From Prostheceraeus crozeri (taxonomy: Eukaryota > Platyhelminthes > Polycladida > Euryleptidae), in NCBI GenBank assembly GCA_907163375.1, contig CAJQUW010010463.1, positions 1 to 64,000 of the forward strand: DNA of 64,000 nucleotides, given 5' to 3'. Numbering within the stretch: the stretch's first letter is position 1; the number at the start of each line of letters is the position of its first letter. The position numbers and the translations under genes are program-made. The notes under the pieces were generated by a model. That model did not search any database, was not told the origin of the DNA, and worked only from the letters and a program-made list of their open reading frames with translations. Positions 38,418 through 50,189 of this stretch are shown piece by piece.

Positions 38418-39570
38418 CAAATCGCTTCAACTTATGAATGTAAAAAGTATTTCAGTTAAAAACTGCACATCCTTTAACCGAAGTCACGAATTTACTCGAA
38501 TTTGCGAGTTTTAAACGAATTTGCTGCATCCATCCATTGATGATTGTAGAATAGCTGCTCTAATTCAATTATGAAACTTATCAAAAGTATTCAACCCATC
38601 CGTGAACCACGAAATGACATGGCCTCTTCAAAAGAGTTTTGAGGTCCTTACATGAACTCTACAAGAACTTCTGCTTTCCTTTGATTGAACACAGTAATCA
38701 GATTTTCCACCTGATTTGCAGTTGGCGGTCATTCTTAGAGTCGTACGTAATACTCTGCGACGTATATGACGATCGAAGTGCAAATGCTGTGTTGTTAATG
38801 CGAAGTGTCGGTTGCACTGTTGATGCAGTTGCGGTTGTAAGCATTGAAAATCTTTATCGTTGTCAATCGACAATAGAATTATTCGCCTTTCATCGTTCTG
38901 GTGAGTCAGTGCGTGTTATTGACAGTCAGTGCAACTCTTGATTTAGAAGTTTTAACTTATTGTTTACTTAAAGCAATCTGGCTACGTGAGCCTACCCATA
39001 CTACAGGACACATAACAGATAATCATCATTTGGGATATTGACATGACTAGAGCCACTGCATGAAATACCGTATGTAGCTGTATGCTCAATTGGATGTGAA
39101 AATTGATGAATTTTATTACAGGCTAAAGTTTATGCACCATAATTATAGTGACAATCAATGATTGATTATTGAACAGAGTTCTAAAAGTTGCCATATAAGT
39201 TTTGTAATATATAGATGCTAAATAGGCTATGCACCAAAAAGTTACTGACTGGAATCCTCACAGCGATCAGGTTGTGAATAAGATATGTTTAGTAAATTTA
39301 GCAACTAGACAAATAACTGAAAGTGTTATGTTTTTCCTACGATGGTGAGTGGTAACTGCCTTGCAAACAAGTCAGTTTATCTATTAATTGCAACAAGTGA
39401 CGGACACAAATCAATTAATTATAATTATTCTATCTCATCAATCAATGGATTGCGACCAATTAATTGCAATGCAATTGAATTTTGATGACCCCGCACTGAC
39501 TTTTGTGGCACGCTGAGTCATTTCAGATGAGAATATGTGACTGAGTCTATTTCGATGCTTGATCTTTATG

Positions 39571-39704
39571 AAGGTCATTAACAACAATGAAATTAAATAA
39601 ACGATAGATCAAATTGCCATGCAGAAGATGTGCGGCTGGTAGGATTCGAACCTACGACCAAGGTTAACCAGACCTGTGCTCCAACCAACTGAGCTACGAG
39701 CCAC
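39571..39704 (-). repeat. tRNA-derived SINE, better-preserved copy
   Basis: The minus-strand head (39704 down to 39632) folds into a near-complete tRNA cloverleaf with A box TAGCTCAGTTGG and B box GGTTCGAATCC. The anticodon loop CTGGTTA would read GGT (Thr). An acceptor-stem mismatch, an extra base before the D stem and a poor base pair in the anticodon stem argue against a working tRNA. It is followed by a tail shared with the copy at 23225-23346. The intact internal promoter makes it a candidate master-like copy, but this is inference. Confidence 0.7.
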
Positions 39705-41104
39705 TTATGCGACTGTGTCAGTTGGCAGGATCAAGTCCTCACCACCACACATCAGTTGTCATAGCAATTATAATCAATGAATAAATAACTCGTCACAATT
39801 GTGACCGCCGACATTAAGGCAAGTTGCGGGGATCGATTGTCCACCAAAGCATTTTAAACCATGTCATAGATGAAAAAGCACAGTTCATACATGTAAGTGA
39901 TTCCAATCATTCATTACCTTTGTATACGTGCTGATAATCTCCCAAAACTGAATTGGATTTGAAATATCAAGTAAAGAATATACGATGACTACAACATCGA
40001 TGCTCGTATCATTGAATGAAGCACTAATTTATGGGGAAATGCTACCGGATCATTGATGGTAGATGGCTCCACAATACCGGATAAGGTTTATCAAAACTTG
40101 ATTGCATGAAATCGCTCTTTTCATTCAATTAATTGAAATTTGAATTACTCGAGAATGGCATTAAATTGATTTTTTGATTATCTTTTTGAATGACAGCTTC
40201 ATTTCATAATATAAGTTAACGGTCGTGTATTACATGCAATGAATAATTGCCTGAAGAATCCTAGACAGTAGGTGTGCAGATGCTGGACACTTGCAGAAGA
40301 TGACCCTGATATTAATTGTAATTTTCCTGAACGGAAAAAGGGTGCGGACTACAAAACACATAACGATCATAAAGCAAGGACCACTTAAATTTCGATGAAA
40401 TTCAATCGATTCTCATGCCTTCCAGTTGCATCGCACAACAACGTACCATACATCATTCGAGACATTACATTCTCAGCTTTAAAATGAGCTATAATAGACT
40501 TGCTTTTATTATTGTATTTGCTGAGCAGTGCTCAAAATATGAAAATCGCTCAATTTACAAATCACAATTTTTCAATAAGAAAGCACGTGAGTACGATAGT
40601 TATTCAGGCACGGGGAGAACGAGCATTTCATGAGATCTCTTTTGACATGCTGTACATCAAAATCGGTGAAATAATAAAAAATTAGTGATATCGTGAAGTT
40701 ATTACAAAATCATAACCTTTTTGGTTGAAAATGTTTTGCTCTCACGTTTTTTATGGTCAGCTCTGTCATTTTCTGCTGAAGAAGGCAGACAAGCAGGCGG
40801 TCGTTATAGTACTGGACTATATAGAGAATTTGAAAAATGATAATATAATTAATTTGAAATTCAGTTAATTTTTGGTAATCCCTGCCGGATATTACGCTCT
40901 CATCCCTTAAAAACCGAGAAACTCATCGCAAAATAACTCTCATAGCCTTTCTGAAAAATGCTTGTCAGCTATGAATAATGGAACGAGAATGGGACCATTC
41001 TATTAAAGAAAATTTTTTGTATCTGTCGAACGACAACATTGAGTTATCGCTGTTTATCATAGATAATCGCTGTTCACTTACGTTTGGGCTAGTCTAAAGC
41101 GGGC

Positions 41105-41355
41105 CATTGCATGCAATTGTAGTAAGTGATGGAAATTGACATAGATATTCGTCTCTCCTTGGCTTACGTGACTGGTTAAGCGTGCGAACCTCAGCCAGTA
41201 GATTGCGGTTTGGTCTGTCAAGGGGGAAATGCGTTAATCTTTGACTCAATTCTTTTAGTGACAAATTCGTCAAGTGGGAATATTATTCACACCGCTCTAC
41301 TTTTCACGATCTATATTTACTGACTGTGTACGTTTTATGTGGTGTGGCTTTAATT
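41105..41355 (+). repeat. dispersed repeat family R2, copy 1
   Basis: It aligns with 61380-61650, sharing aatattattcacacc, tctttgactcaa and atgtggtgt in the same order. It is noncoding and lies about 350 bp before Ly6 exon 2. Confidence 0.65.
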
Positions 41356-41701
41356 TGCAATACGTTCAATGGAAAATTGATCTTCCTGCCCCTCCAGACC
41401 AGTTCTGGCCGTGACCATCAATGCTGATTAATGTCATCTCTTGAACTTATCACTCTGATGTTTATCAATTTATTCCTTTTTATGGTGTTAAGTGGTTGAC
41501 CTATGACTGATTAGCATTTTTTGCATGACGGCATAATGGTAATAATATGACATAAGCATTATCCAAGAACATGGTCATTTATGACCGGAGCCCGATGTCG
41601 TCTGGTGATCTATAGTCCCTGTGATTTATTCCATATGCATTCTTTCAACATTGCAGGAATTATAGACACTGAGTAACTACAATATTTTCCTCAATTTACA
41701 G

Positions 41702-41821
41702 CTCAGGCACTGAAATGTCACGTGTGCAACAGCAAACTTAACCCCGACTGCGGGACAGCCAAAGATACAATTAAAGATTGTAAAGCAGGGGAAATGACGT
41801 GTATGAAGCAATATCAGGAAG
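41702..41821 (+). CDS. Ly6 gene exon 2: first half of three-finger domain
   Basis: The 120-nt exon lies between an acceptor with a pyrimidine tract (tttacAG) and donor GTAAGT; both flanking introns are phase 1. It encodes residues 18-57, starting Thr-Gln-Ala-Leu-Lys-Cys. Five cysteines fall at residues 23, 26, 34, 44 and 51: a Cys-x-x-Cys pair, an Asn-Pro-Asp-Cys-Gly motif, an Asp-Cys and a Thr-Cys. This is the N-terminal half of a Ly6/uPAR domain (finger I and the start of finger II); spacing resembles quiver/sleepless-type proteins. It cannot fold alone and needs the five cysteines of a last exon. This is the only copy of exon 2 found, in contrast to three last exons. It is not a complete ORF because it begins and ends inside codons. 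Confidence 0.85.
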
Positions 41822-42659
41822 GTAAGTCTATTCATTCATAATTAATAGAAAATTGATATCTTTGATATTGATTGCATTCTGAAATTGCATTTGAAGATAA
41901 AAATTGGCCGACATGTACAATGTATGACACTGCTAATTCGGCAAACACGCCGATAATGTTGTGTAATAAAATTATTATTTATTAATAATGTTATGTATTT
42001 ATTATTGTCTACTGTACACCGCATTTTCTCGCATAGAACACGCCCTAGAACACATTCGCCACCAACTTCTAGAAGTCGCATATTAATTGAAGAAAACAAT
42101 CATCCCGTCATCAAGAAGAATCCGCACATGAATTTCTTTATTAAGAATATTTTGTAAATTATGTTATAAAACCACTAGAGCGGCAGTGTGACTATATGCA
42201 CTGTATATCTGACGATAAACAGTTTGACAATGGCTGTCGATAACTATTGTTGTTTAGCATGTGACATATCCTTTACAAATCACGATCACTTAGCCGTTAA
42301 AATCATCATGTAATTGCTTGTTTAAGAGATTTATTTTCATTGTTGTATTATCATAAATTATACTTCTTATTGAAATTATAAAAAATGATAGAATCAGTAG
42401 CCGCTCATTTGACTTTTATAAAAATCGATATGAAACAATCAATAAAAATGAAGTTATCGAAAAAACAAACTTTTATCACTTTTCTAAAAATTGGGACTGT
42501 TCAATAGATTAGAATTTTCCCGGTAGAAAATTATATTGATTTAATATTCTGCCAGTTTCAGTGTCATACCGTCGTCAATTTAATCGACTGATCATTCTGT
42601 CGGCTTACTTATCTACGTCGCTTTCGTGCTTTGAGTCCATTTGTTCCAAAGTCATTGGG

Positions 42660-43000
42660 TGAGACTGCTTCTCCTTATGGATCTCCTGCAATCTGACGGT
42701 CAGGGGCTGCTTCAGCTGCTAAGTTAAGCAGACGGCAATCGGATGCCACCGATTCGTCCCAGGTCTTCTTTGGACGCCCTTTCATGTTTTTCCCGTCACT
42801 TACAACTTCCAAACTCCCTTTACCCAGTCTTCTTCCTTCTTTCGATGCACATGTCCAAAACATCTTAAACGATTTCTGCGGATGATGTTACTTAAGGGCT
42901 CTAAGTCTAAGCGTGCTCTCAATTCCACGCTTGAGTAACGTTTCCTGCGTGACACACCACACATTCAACGCACCATGGACATCTCAGCCGTGTATTAAAT
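42660..43000 (-). pseudogene. LINE reverse transcriptase 3' fragment in Ly6 intron 2
   Basis: The minus strand yields Cys-Gly-Val-Ser-Arg-Arg-Lys-Arg and Arg-Leu-Arg-Cys-Phe-Gly-His-Val in one frame. After a frameshift it gives Lys-Gly-Arg-Pro-Lys-Lys-Thr-Trp-Asp-Glu, then a terminal Asp-Arg motif. This is the conserved C-terminal tail of LINE ORF2 proteins. It lies in the intron between Ly6 exons 2 and 3A, in opposite orientation to the gene. It is a different copy from the one at 43555-44155. Confidence 0.8.
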
Positions 43001-43554
43001 CAGTGCAATTTTCTACCGGCAGAATTTTGCTTAATGAACGGCCCCATTGTCAGCGATCACTAAAAATCGAAAGCTGAAGCACAGACTCAAAGCCTTATAC
43101 ACAGACCTAGCCTTCAGACAAAACCAGTCTTCCTAGAAATATAATTTACAAAAACATGCCCTGCTGGTTGTATTTGAGAAAATGCGGTGTATTCAATTTT
43201 CTGGCAAAAAACATATGATACTATTAAATGAGAAATCAAGGTTATCATAGAATTTTGCTGAACAACGAATAACGTGAAGTTGAAAAATTAAACAAAAAAT
43301 GAACAAAATGAAAATTTATTTTCATCAAATTGATTTCTGGCATCCTTAAAATCATCATAGATTTTCGAATAGGATAAATTTCACTTCAAATGACTGCTTA
43401 ATATTGCAACTAACATTAAGACGAATATTTAAGAGAGTAAAATACAGTGACAACCGGCTATACGTAAAGCATGTTTCAATGCCATGCTTCGCTTTGTCGT
43501 TTTGAATAATTGCTATCCAGCTTCTTCGTTTTCTACGTCCGTCCCTGATTATTC

Positions 43555-44155
43555 CACTAGGAGGGGTCGGCGGCCAGAATCCTTGAGCGCCAGAAGCTCC
43601 TGTCTAGAGGCTCCACCGGTTCCACTCGTATGCCTTTAAAACCCTCCTGTATGCAAGGCATCCATCGCTTCCTCGGTCGCCCCCTTTGTCTTTTTCCCTG
43701 TACCACTTGTTCCACGGTCGCCCTTACTGTGTCGGTCTTCTCCATCCGCTGGATGTGTCCGTACCATTTCATTCGGATCTCTCTCACTCTGTCCACAATA
43801 GGGTTCACTCCAAGCTATTTTCTTATCACTTCGCTTCTCACCCTGTCCTTTAGAGTTACTCTTTTGATTACTCTTAGCATTCTCATTTTTTTGTCCTTTC
43901 CAGAAGTTGCTCCTCTTTCAAAGTCATCGTTCAACATTCTGAGCCATATAGAAGTCCTGGTCTGATCATCTCCTCGTACACTTTCGTTTTTTATTTCCCT
44001 TGGCATCTTCTTATCACAAATGACTCCTATCAGTTCTCTCCATTTTGTCCACGTCACCCTCACTCTGACCTGGACTGCTTCTTCGGATCCTCCTTTCTCA
44101 TTGAGTGTCACACCGCGGTACTTGAAACTCACTGGTTGCTCTTCTTAAACCTCTC
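43555..44155 (-). pseudogene. LINE reverse transcriptase 3' fragment, best preserved
   Basis: Read on the minus strand, a frame of about 190 codons is broken by one in-frame stop at 43815-43817. Before it are Phe-Lys-Tyr-Arg-Gly-Val-Thr-Leu-Asn-Glu-Lys-Gly-Gly, Trp-Thr-Lys-Trp-Arg-Glu-Leu and Cys-Asp-Lys-Lys-Met-Pro. After it are Met-Lys-Trp-Tyr-Gly-His-Ile-Gln-Arg-Met and Arg-Gly-Arg-Pro-Arg-Lys-Arg-Trp-Met. A short out-of-frame stretch in the middle suggests compensating frameshifts. It covers the thumb and C-terminal tail of a LINE ORF2 protein without the catalytic core. It is G+C-richer than its surroundings and lies in Ly6 intron 2, antisense. Confidence 0.85.
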
Positions 44156-45070
44156 AAATATCCAGCTAATATTTAAAAAAACAAGTAGAGCTCGTTTTCA
44201 TCTCTCATGACTTGCAGTTTCTTGCAATTAAGTTAAACAGATAAACATATGTAAATGCTATTGCAAGCTATATTCACTCGATGCCGGGGTGAACTAGCAC
44301 TCTGCCATATTTTGTGTAATTAGAATGCATGAGAGAATTGTCCACTTTCCATGTGTAAAAATTCATATGAGTACATGTACGATTTAGGATGTCAAAAATA
44401 TAAACAAATTTCATGCATCGGTTTTCCTTTTAATCTAAGGTCTGAAATAACGATCTTTTTAAAGAAGAGCGACATCGTTCCCTTTAAAATCATTGCCCTA
44501 GAAACGCATCCCCGATATTCCCACTGGTTCTGAATATACGCATATTCGCTCAACGCAATATTTTCCTGAAATGCATCATTTGCATTAGTGCATTAGCGGG
44601 GTGTCACTGTACTTAAGTAAAGTCAGCAATTTTCACCTATTTCTGCTGTGAGATAATGGATGTCAGTGAAGTGATTAATCATTAAATATCTTTCTTTTGA
44701 TAATTCTGGATAGCTTCAGTCACATACAGAACACTGTTTTATTCATGCAACTGCATGATCAAAAATCCAGGACTTTATAATATGCATGTACAATACAGTA
44801 AAATTGAATGTGATATGCATCATATAATGATACACAGCGCATTTGCTCCAAGTCCATACGACATGAAAATAAAGACTATAAAATAGTATATAACAAATGT
44901 AGTTGCATGTAATTCTAGCGAATTCATGCCAGGTAATTCGCTGAATATTATTAATTCGCACTTCCCATGTGAATATAAATTTCTGTAATTCAAAAATTAT
45001 TCTGATACATTTTGGTTAATTTTATGATACAACATATTTAGTAGTCATTTTCAGTTCTTGCGTTTCAATT

Positions 45071-45362
45071 GTGATTCGCTGTTTTCCGTGATTCTGTATA
45101 TGAACAGTGATTCGCTGATTGCTGTGATATTATACACATGCTGTGATTCTTTGACTTTTGTGAACTCATGAACCAACCGTGATTCGCTGATTTTCATGAA
45201 TTTATGAACCAATTGTGATTTGCTGCATGATTTCCGTGATCCTATGCACAATTTGTGGTTAGTTGATTTTCGACATTTTGCGAACTAATTGTGATTCACT
45301 GATTTCCGTGATCCTATACACATGTTGTGATTAGTTGATTTTCATCATTCTATGAACAAGTT
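45071..45362 (+). repeat. 36-bp tandem repeat, eight units
   Basis: Units begin GTGATTCGCTGATT or close variants at 45071, 45107, 45143 and 45179, with later units in the same register. The period is 36 bp except for one 40-bp unit. Because 36 is a multiple of three, the antisense strand carries a spurious repetitive open frame. It lies in the intron between Ly6 exons 2 and 3A. Confidence 0.9.
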
Positions 45363-46459
45363 GCGTTGTGATTTGCAAACTTTTGTTGTGATGAACGAAT
45401 GCAGAAGTTAACATGAAAGCATTTCTCTAGCTGTGTATATGAAAATTCGTGTACTTTCAAAATAAAAACTTGAGAGCAGAGGTCGAGAACATATACCGAA
45501 AATGTTGAAGATGATGATTAAAGAACGATCATGGTAAAGAAAGAATGTTAGGTTTTGGCAACAGATATGATCAATTTATGATGATCATAGGATCAACGTT
45601 TGAAGTGAATAAACGCCCTCAAAGAATACATTTTTAATTTATTGCAAAGTGAAGGCAATTGTCAATGCATTCGATGTGATACCGACCACACAAACAAACA
45701 ATATCAATTGAACGAGCATTGTTTTTGAACAATTAAATATCTATAATTATATTAGTTGCAATGCAGAGTTGGATTAATGTAACAGGACAAAGTTTGTCTA
45801 TCGTTTGTCTGTTAAAGACTCATGGCTTTGAATATTGAGTTCTATCCATCAATGGCAGAAAATGAAATTTTCTTGCTTTTGTCTCAGTACCTGGGAACAG
45901 TGGATGGCAAATCTGACATATCGGAAGCGCTCTACTAAAAATGATCCACAGCTGAGAGCAAATTGAGTCTCTCTGCCATTGAGTACGTTTGAGTATTTTT
46001 TGGATCAAAGTGAGACCTAGCGGTACCGTCCAATCACATACTGAATCAGTGTTGTCAACATAAATGCGATATAAAGTGTTAAAGAAATCGTCTGACAGAC
46101 TCCGTTCAAGGCAATTCCGAAACCGGTAGTTTGCTAGCGCAAGATTGAAAATGAGAATAATCAGAGACAGACAGTATACAGAATTCCGAGCGAAATTTTA
46201 CATTTCTAAGGTAAATACATGCACGTGCATGCATGCATGTGTTTTTCTGGCATCTACAAATCTCAGTGGAAAATCCAAGCACTCGGAAATCGGTGTGAAG
46301 GTCATCGCTTGCGGTCGGAAAATTAAATGCGAATTTAAGTCTTACTTTCCTAATAGGACACTAAAATTCTGGTGAACTTGCAACGTAGGCGATCAATGAT
46401 GATGATGTCAATCAAAATTAGGCACCTCGTAGACACAGGCCTCGAAATTTTGGTGGTGG

Positions 46460-46803
46460 AATCATCTCGTAGTGCAATCCTCTCTTAGTACAATCACCTC
46501 GTAGTGTAATCCCCTCTTATTACAATCACCTCATAGTGCATACACTCCTCTCGTAGTGCAGTCCTCTCGTTGTACAATCATCTCGTAATGCAATCCTCTC
46601 TTATTACAATCACCTCATAGTGCAATCTCTTATTACAATCACCTCATAGTGCAATCTCTTATTACAATCACCTCATAGTGCAATCCTCTCTTATTACAAT
46701 CACCTCATAGTGCATGCAATCCTCTCGTAGTGAAATCCTCTCCTTGTAAAATCCCCTTCCTGTGCAATCACTTCGTAGTACAATCATCTTGTTGTACAAT
46801 CAC
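46460..46803 (+). repeat. CT-rich minisatellite upstream of exon 3A
   Basis: About ten imperfect units of roughly 29-34 bp with a core such as cctctcttattacaatcacc then tcatagtgcaat; each looks like two related half units of about 16 bp. The pyrimidine-rich strand is the sense strand of the Ly6 gene and ends about 130 bp before the acceptor of exon 3A. Confidence 0.9.
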
Positions 46804-46930
46804 TTGCACCCAATTCAATAATACCTCAGCATCTCCAAAATCGGGGCATTCGTCCGTGAATTTGGTCCCGGTAGATTCTTTTATCTATACTGTTCTGTCT
46901 GATTGAATTTCGCAATTTAATCTCTTCCAG

Positions 46931-47136
46931 TTGAAGGTGACATCATAATTAATCGTGGATGCAGTAGGGAAAATAGAGAAAAATACATTAGATGCCGGGA
47001 ATATATCGGAACCCATGAGATCAAGGCAAAGAACTGCTTCTGTCGAGAAGATAATTGCAACTCAGGTTCTCACTTAACAATCTCAATTTCCTTCACAGTT
47101 GCATTGCTGGCAGTTGCAAATCTTCTATTGGTGTAA
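46931..47136 (+). CDS. Ly6 gene last exon, copy A (finger III and GPI-anchor signal)
   Basis: The acceptor is cttccAG, phase 1; the stop is TAA at 47134-47136. Joined to exons 1-2 it completes a 125-residue protein. Cysteines at residues 68, 79, 93, 95 and 100 give the classic ending Cys-Phe-Cys-x-x-Asp-x-Cys-Asn. Asn-Ser-Gly-Ser at 101-104 provides plausible GPI attachment residues, followed by a hydrophobic tail of about 20 residues running to the very end, as in GPI-anchored Ly6 proteins. An ATTAAA at 47379-47384 could serve polyadenylation. By hand alignment it is identical to copy C at 45 of 67 residues, with no gaps. A CT-rich minisatellite ends about 130 bp before the acceptor. It is probably a functional last exon; expression is untested. 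Confidence 0.82.
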
Positions 47137-47830
47137 TGCTGCAATAAGTGAAAGTTAATTTGACGCAATGATAGAAAATGGTTTGAGTTTTTGGAAGTTT
47201 GTAGTTCTAGTTTACATGTAAATAATGATTTCAATATCACTTCATTTTGTGTGATTTTGTTGTTTGTCACTTTGTCGATCAGTCTACACTTTTCATGCAG
47301 TCAGCGAATATGACATTCTGTGACTGCATGATCTGTTGTACTATTGTCTATCTTATGTCGGAAATGCTGTTCTTCTGCATTAAAAGATTTAGATATTTTC
47401 AGTTTTTGTAATGTGATCTTTTGCACATTATGCTTGCAATTATCCTTGATATTGTGTAAAATAGTCCTATAATATATTGCTTTGGGGATTTATCGCTGTT
47501 TTGCAATTACAAAATTGTCTTAAATTATTGGATCATCGATGTGATTTTGATCAGGTGTTGAGCTCAGGTGCAAGGTGTTGAACTCACAGCAGAGTAGACG
47601 TACTACTAGAGGTTTCACGCCGGGTCACAGAGTCCAATGGCTTGATAAGTTAAACTGCGAATTTTATACGCTAGGCTTCGTTGCTCTGAGTCACTTTGTG
47701 TGCTGTGCTACATAAATTTGTCCAAATAATGAATTAATAAAATATTAGAAATTTCTGTGTGTTCATTGAACAACTTGTATTTAATGAATCCATATTCGCT
47801 TCAATGATAACTGCTTGACATTGCTGTGGC

Positions 47831-48100
47831 GCAAAGCTTCAGACACTACTGAAGTGTGTGAGGTCCTTGTCAATGAGATTCCAATCAGCGGTTCTTACAA
47901 TCATGATGCAGAAAAATCTGCAGCATCTGTTGACGCTCATTAATCAAAGGGAGCTCCAGAAGTCGATAAATTACTAATAAAGGTTCCTCCTTGCAATATA
48001 GTGGAAAAGAACGATATCAGAAAATTTTGATTCTTCAATGGAATCATGGAGTTTGGTAAGAAGGTGAGTACTGGAGCAGGTACAGTCAGAATTCCAATCT
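47831..48100 (+). repeat. duplicated intron segment upstream of exon 3B
   Basis: This stretch aligns with 55699-55945 over most of its length, for example around the shared string attccaatcagc and the shared gagcaggtacagtcagaatt. The segment at 47861 begins 711 bp before exon 3B; its partner at 55725 begins 700 bp before exon 3C. The matched distance indicates one duplication that carried the exon with its upstream intron. No cysteine-rich coding content was found in it. Confidence 0.7.
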
Positions 48101-48571
48101 TCTTCTTTAAAACGGAGATAATTCTACAGAACGATGATGGAATTAAGCGAATAAATGTATAAAATATTGCTGATGTCAACAGTTAAAACCGCTAAACTCA
48201 TTATCACAAGAAGATAAGGACATTTCAAGCCAATCAGATTTGATTTTTGAGCAACTGATTAAATTATTGAAGGATTTTACAATGTTAACTAGAATACACG
48301 AAAGCTGAAACGACTAACTATATATTCCATGATCCTGCTTGTGATCATTGCCTTTACAATCTTGATCAAGTTGCAGATTTGCCACTTTAAAAGATACATG
48401 TCATTTCAATCCATTGCTATGAACTGTGTAATGAAATAAGGGTGAAACTCGATTGTAAATTAGCAATGGATAATATTTGAATGGTAAGTGATAGCTAATT
48501 AAAGGTCTTGTGTAATACATAATTATACTTTCTGATTTATTTGAATTTTGCTAATTTGCCCTTATTTACAG

Positions 48572-48801
48572 TTGAAGGAGAAATAATTATAAATCGTGCG
48601 TGCAGCAAGGCCTACGTAAAAGAATTAATCAAATGCACGGAAGTAATTGGAACATATGAAATCAGAGCAGCTAACTGCTTCTGTCAAGTAATTGGATGCA
48701 ACGCTGGCTCCCAACTATCAATTTCAATTTCTTTCAATGTTATACTGATGGCAGTTGCAAGTCTTTTGTTTAGCATAGATAATCATCAATTTGATGGCTA
48801 A
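48572..48801 (+). CDS. Ly6 gene last exon, copy B (divergent C-terminus)
   Basis: The acceptor is atttacAG, phase 1. The exon opens with the same Val-Glu-Gly start as copies A and C, keeps all five cysteines, and is open for 75 residues after the shared valine, giving a 133-residue protein. Three differences stand out. The Arg-Gly-Cys of A and C is Arg-Ala-Cys. The Asp two before the last cysteine is replaced by Ile in Cys-Gln-Val-Ile-Gly-Cys-Asn. The stop codon used by A and C is missing, so translation continues into a polar tail, Ser-Ile-Asp-Asn-His-Gln-Phe-Asp-Gly. The tail follows the hydrophobic segment and may weaken a GPI signal, giving a secreted or membrane-spanning form. A possible polyadenylation signal ATTAAA lies at 49083-49088. 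Alternatively this is a decaying duplicate, although frame and splice site are intact. Confidence 0.72.
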
Positions 48802-50189
48802 TAATCGTCCGACTCCACATTCAGCTACAAGCACGTGGAAATTGCGCGAAGTCTATGACTTCCAACTTTGCTTGAATTCCGTAAATATCGCCTCGTCGCT
48901 CAGTCGCGCTACATGCGCTTCATCTGTTCTTTTGCTTCTCTGAAGTGTACATGCAAATACTTGCCTATTATATACTGCAAAACGACATCTTCACCGATGA
49001 AGAAGTCAACGACATGCACCAAACAAAACGGCGACGCTCGTTGGCTACGGGAGAAAGATGGATGACTAGGGCTACTAAGTAAATTAAATTTCCTAAAATA
49101 ATTAAAAAAAGGTAACAGAAAAAATTTTATGTAAACAATGTGTTCAGAAATCAACGGTGATGGAATTGAATGAAATAATGGAATCCTTTATACGATTGTG
49201 GATTCTTTTAGTGATTTTAGTAGGTTTGTTTTTGAAAATAGTGTATATAATTAATATAAAAGCATATTCAGAAACATCGTCAAAAATATCTGATGCAGTT
49301 CAATGCTATTTCACCGGATGCATACTAAGTTCAACCATACGAGCACAACCAACCATTGTGATAGTAGAGAGGCACTTCAGCATTTTGCGACAGTTTCTTC
49401 CAAAGACCGTAATTTCATTCCCAAAAACATTCATGGCTACTAAAGGATGTGATTAGAGACTAGGTAAATGTTGAGCATGAGTCTACCCAGACCAAAACAA
49501 GATAGCCTTATCTTAGGAAGTCTTATCAATTATGAAGAACTGCTACTATGTAATATATTCCGACAACGGAGCCTCTAACCATACGATGGTGTCTGACTTT
49601 AAAATTGATGGCTATTATTCCTGTGCATGTCAGAGTTAGTGGACCAATGATATTATTACAATGATGCTACCAGTGACGTAGAAGACCTCAACAAAACGTA
49701 TTTTGTTATGGCTGTGCATCCTATCATTAATGAAAGACAAAACATTTATCAAAAAAGCAGAGGGCGGTTGTTGAACAAATAGAAAATAAACGCAATGATG
49801 GGGTAGTTGTATGAAATGAAGCAGATAGGACTATTTTCAATCCATGAGAAGTCGAATGGTTTCAGAGCAATTATACAGGGTGCTTCAAAAAGCCCTTTAT
49901 TTTCAAACGGCTATTGCATGGTATAGACTCAATCTTGAATTCACATTTCGTGCCTTTAATAATGCCTTCAATTTCATGCTTTAATATAACTAGAGTCACC
50001 AACGTAAGTGCATGAGACTTGCCATTGACTTTATTTTCATCTTGATGTCAAAACTTTGGATTGCAAATAATGACCCATATGATAGAGAAAAAAAGAAAAA
50101 CGGTATAAACGATTTTTTCAGTAAATTTCATACGAGCAATAACGGCAACAAACTCAACTAAGTTGCACCACTAAACGCACAGAACAGCC

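Noticed and set aside
38628..38941. Overlapping frames of 100 and 81 residues on opposite strands
   Set aside because: No splice context, motif or composition supports either one.
39632..39704. Functional tRNA-Thr gene
   Set aside because: The cloverleaf has an acceptor mismatch, an extra base before the D stem, a weak anticodon stem and a GGT anticodon, and the flanking body is shared with another degenerate copy. A SINE explains it better.
45051..45251. Repetitive antisense protein
   Set aside because: A by-product of the 36-bp tandem repeat.
46460..46803. CRISPR-like array
   Set aside because: Units are contiguous and imperfect without unique spacers, and the genome is animal; it is a minisatellite.
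47831..48066. Extra Ly6 exon ending at the shared ATGGAGTTTG/GTAAG donor
   Set aside because: The donor is conserved with 55699-55910, but the frames differ between copies, contain stops and have no cysteine pattern.
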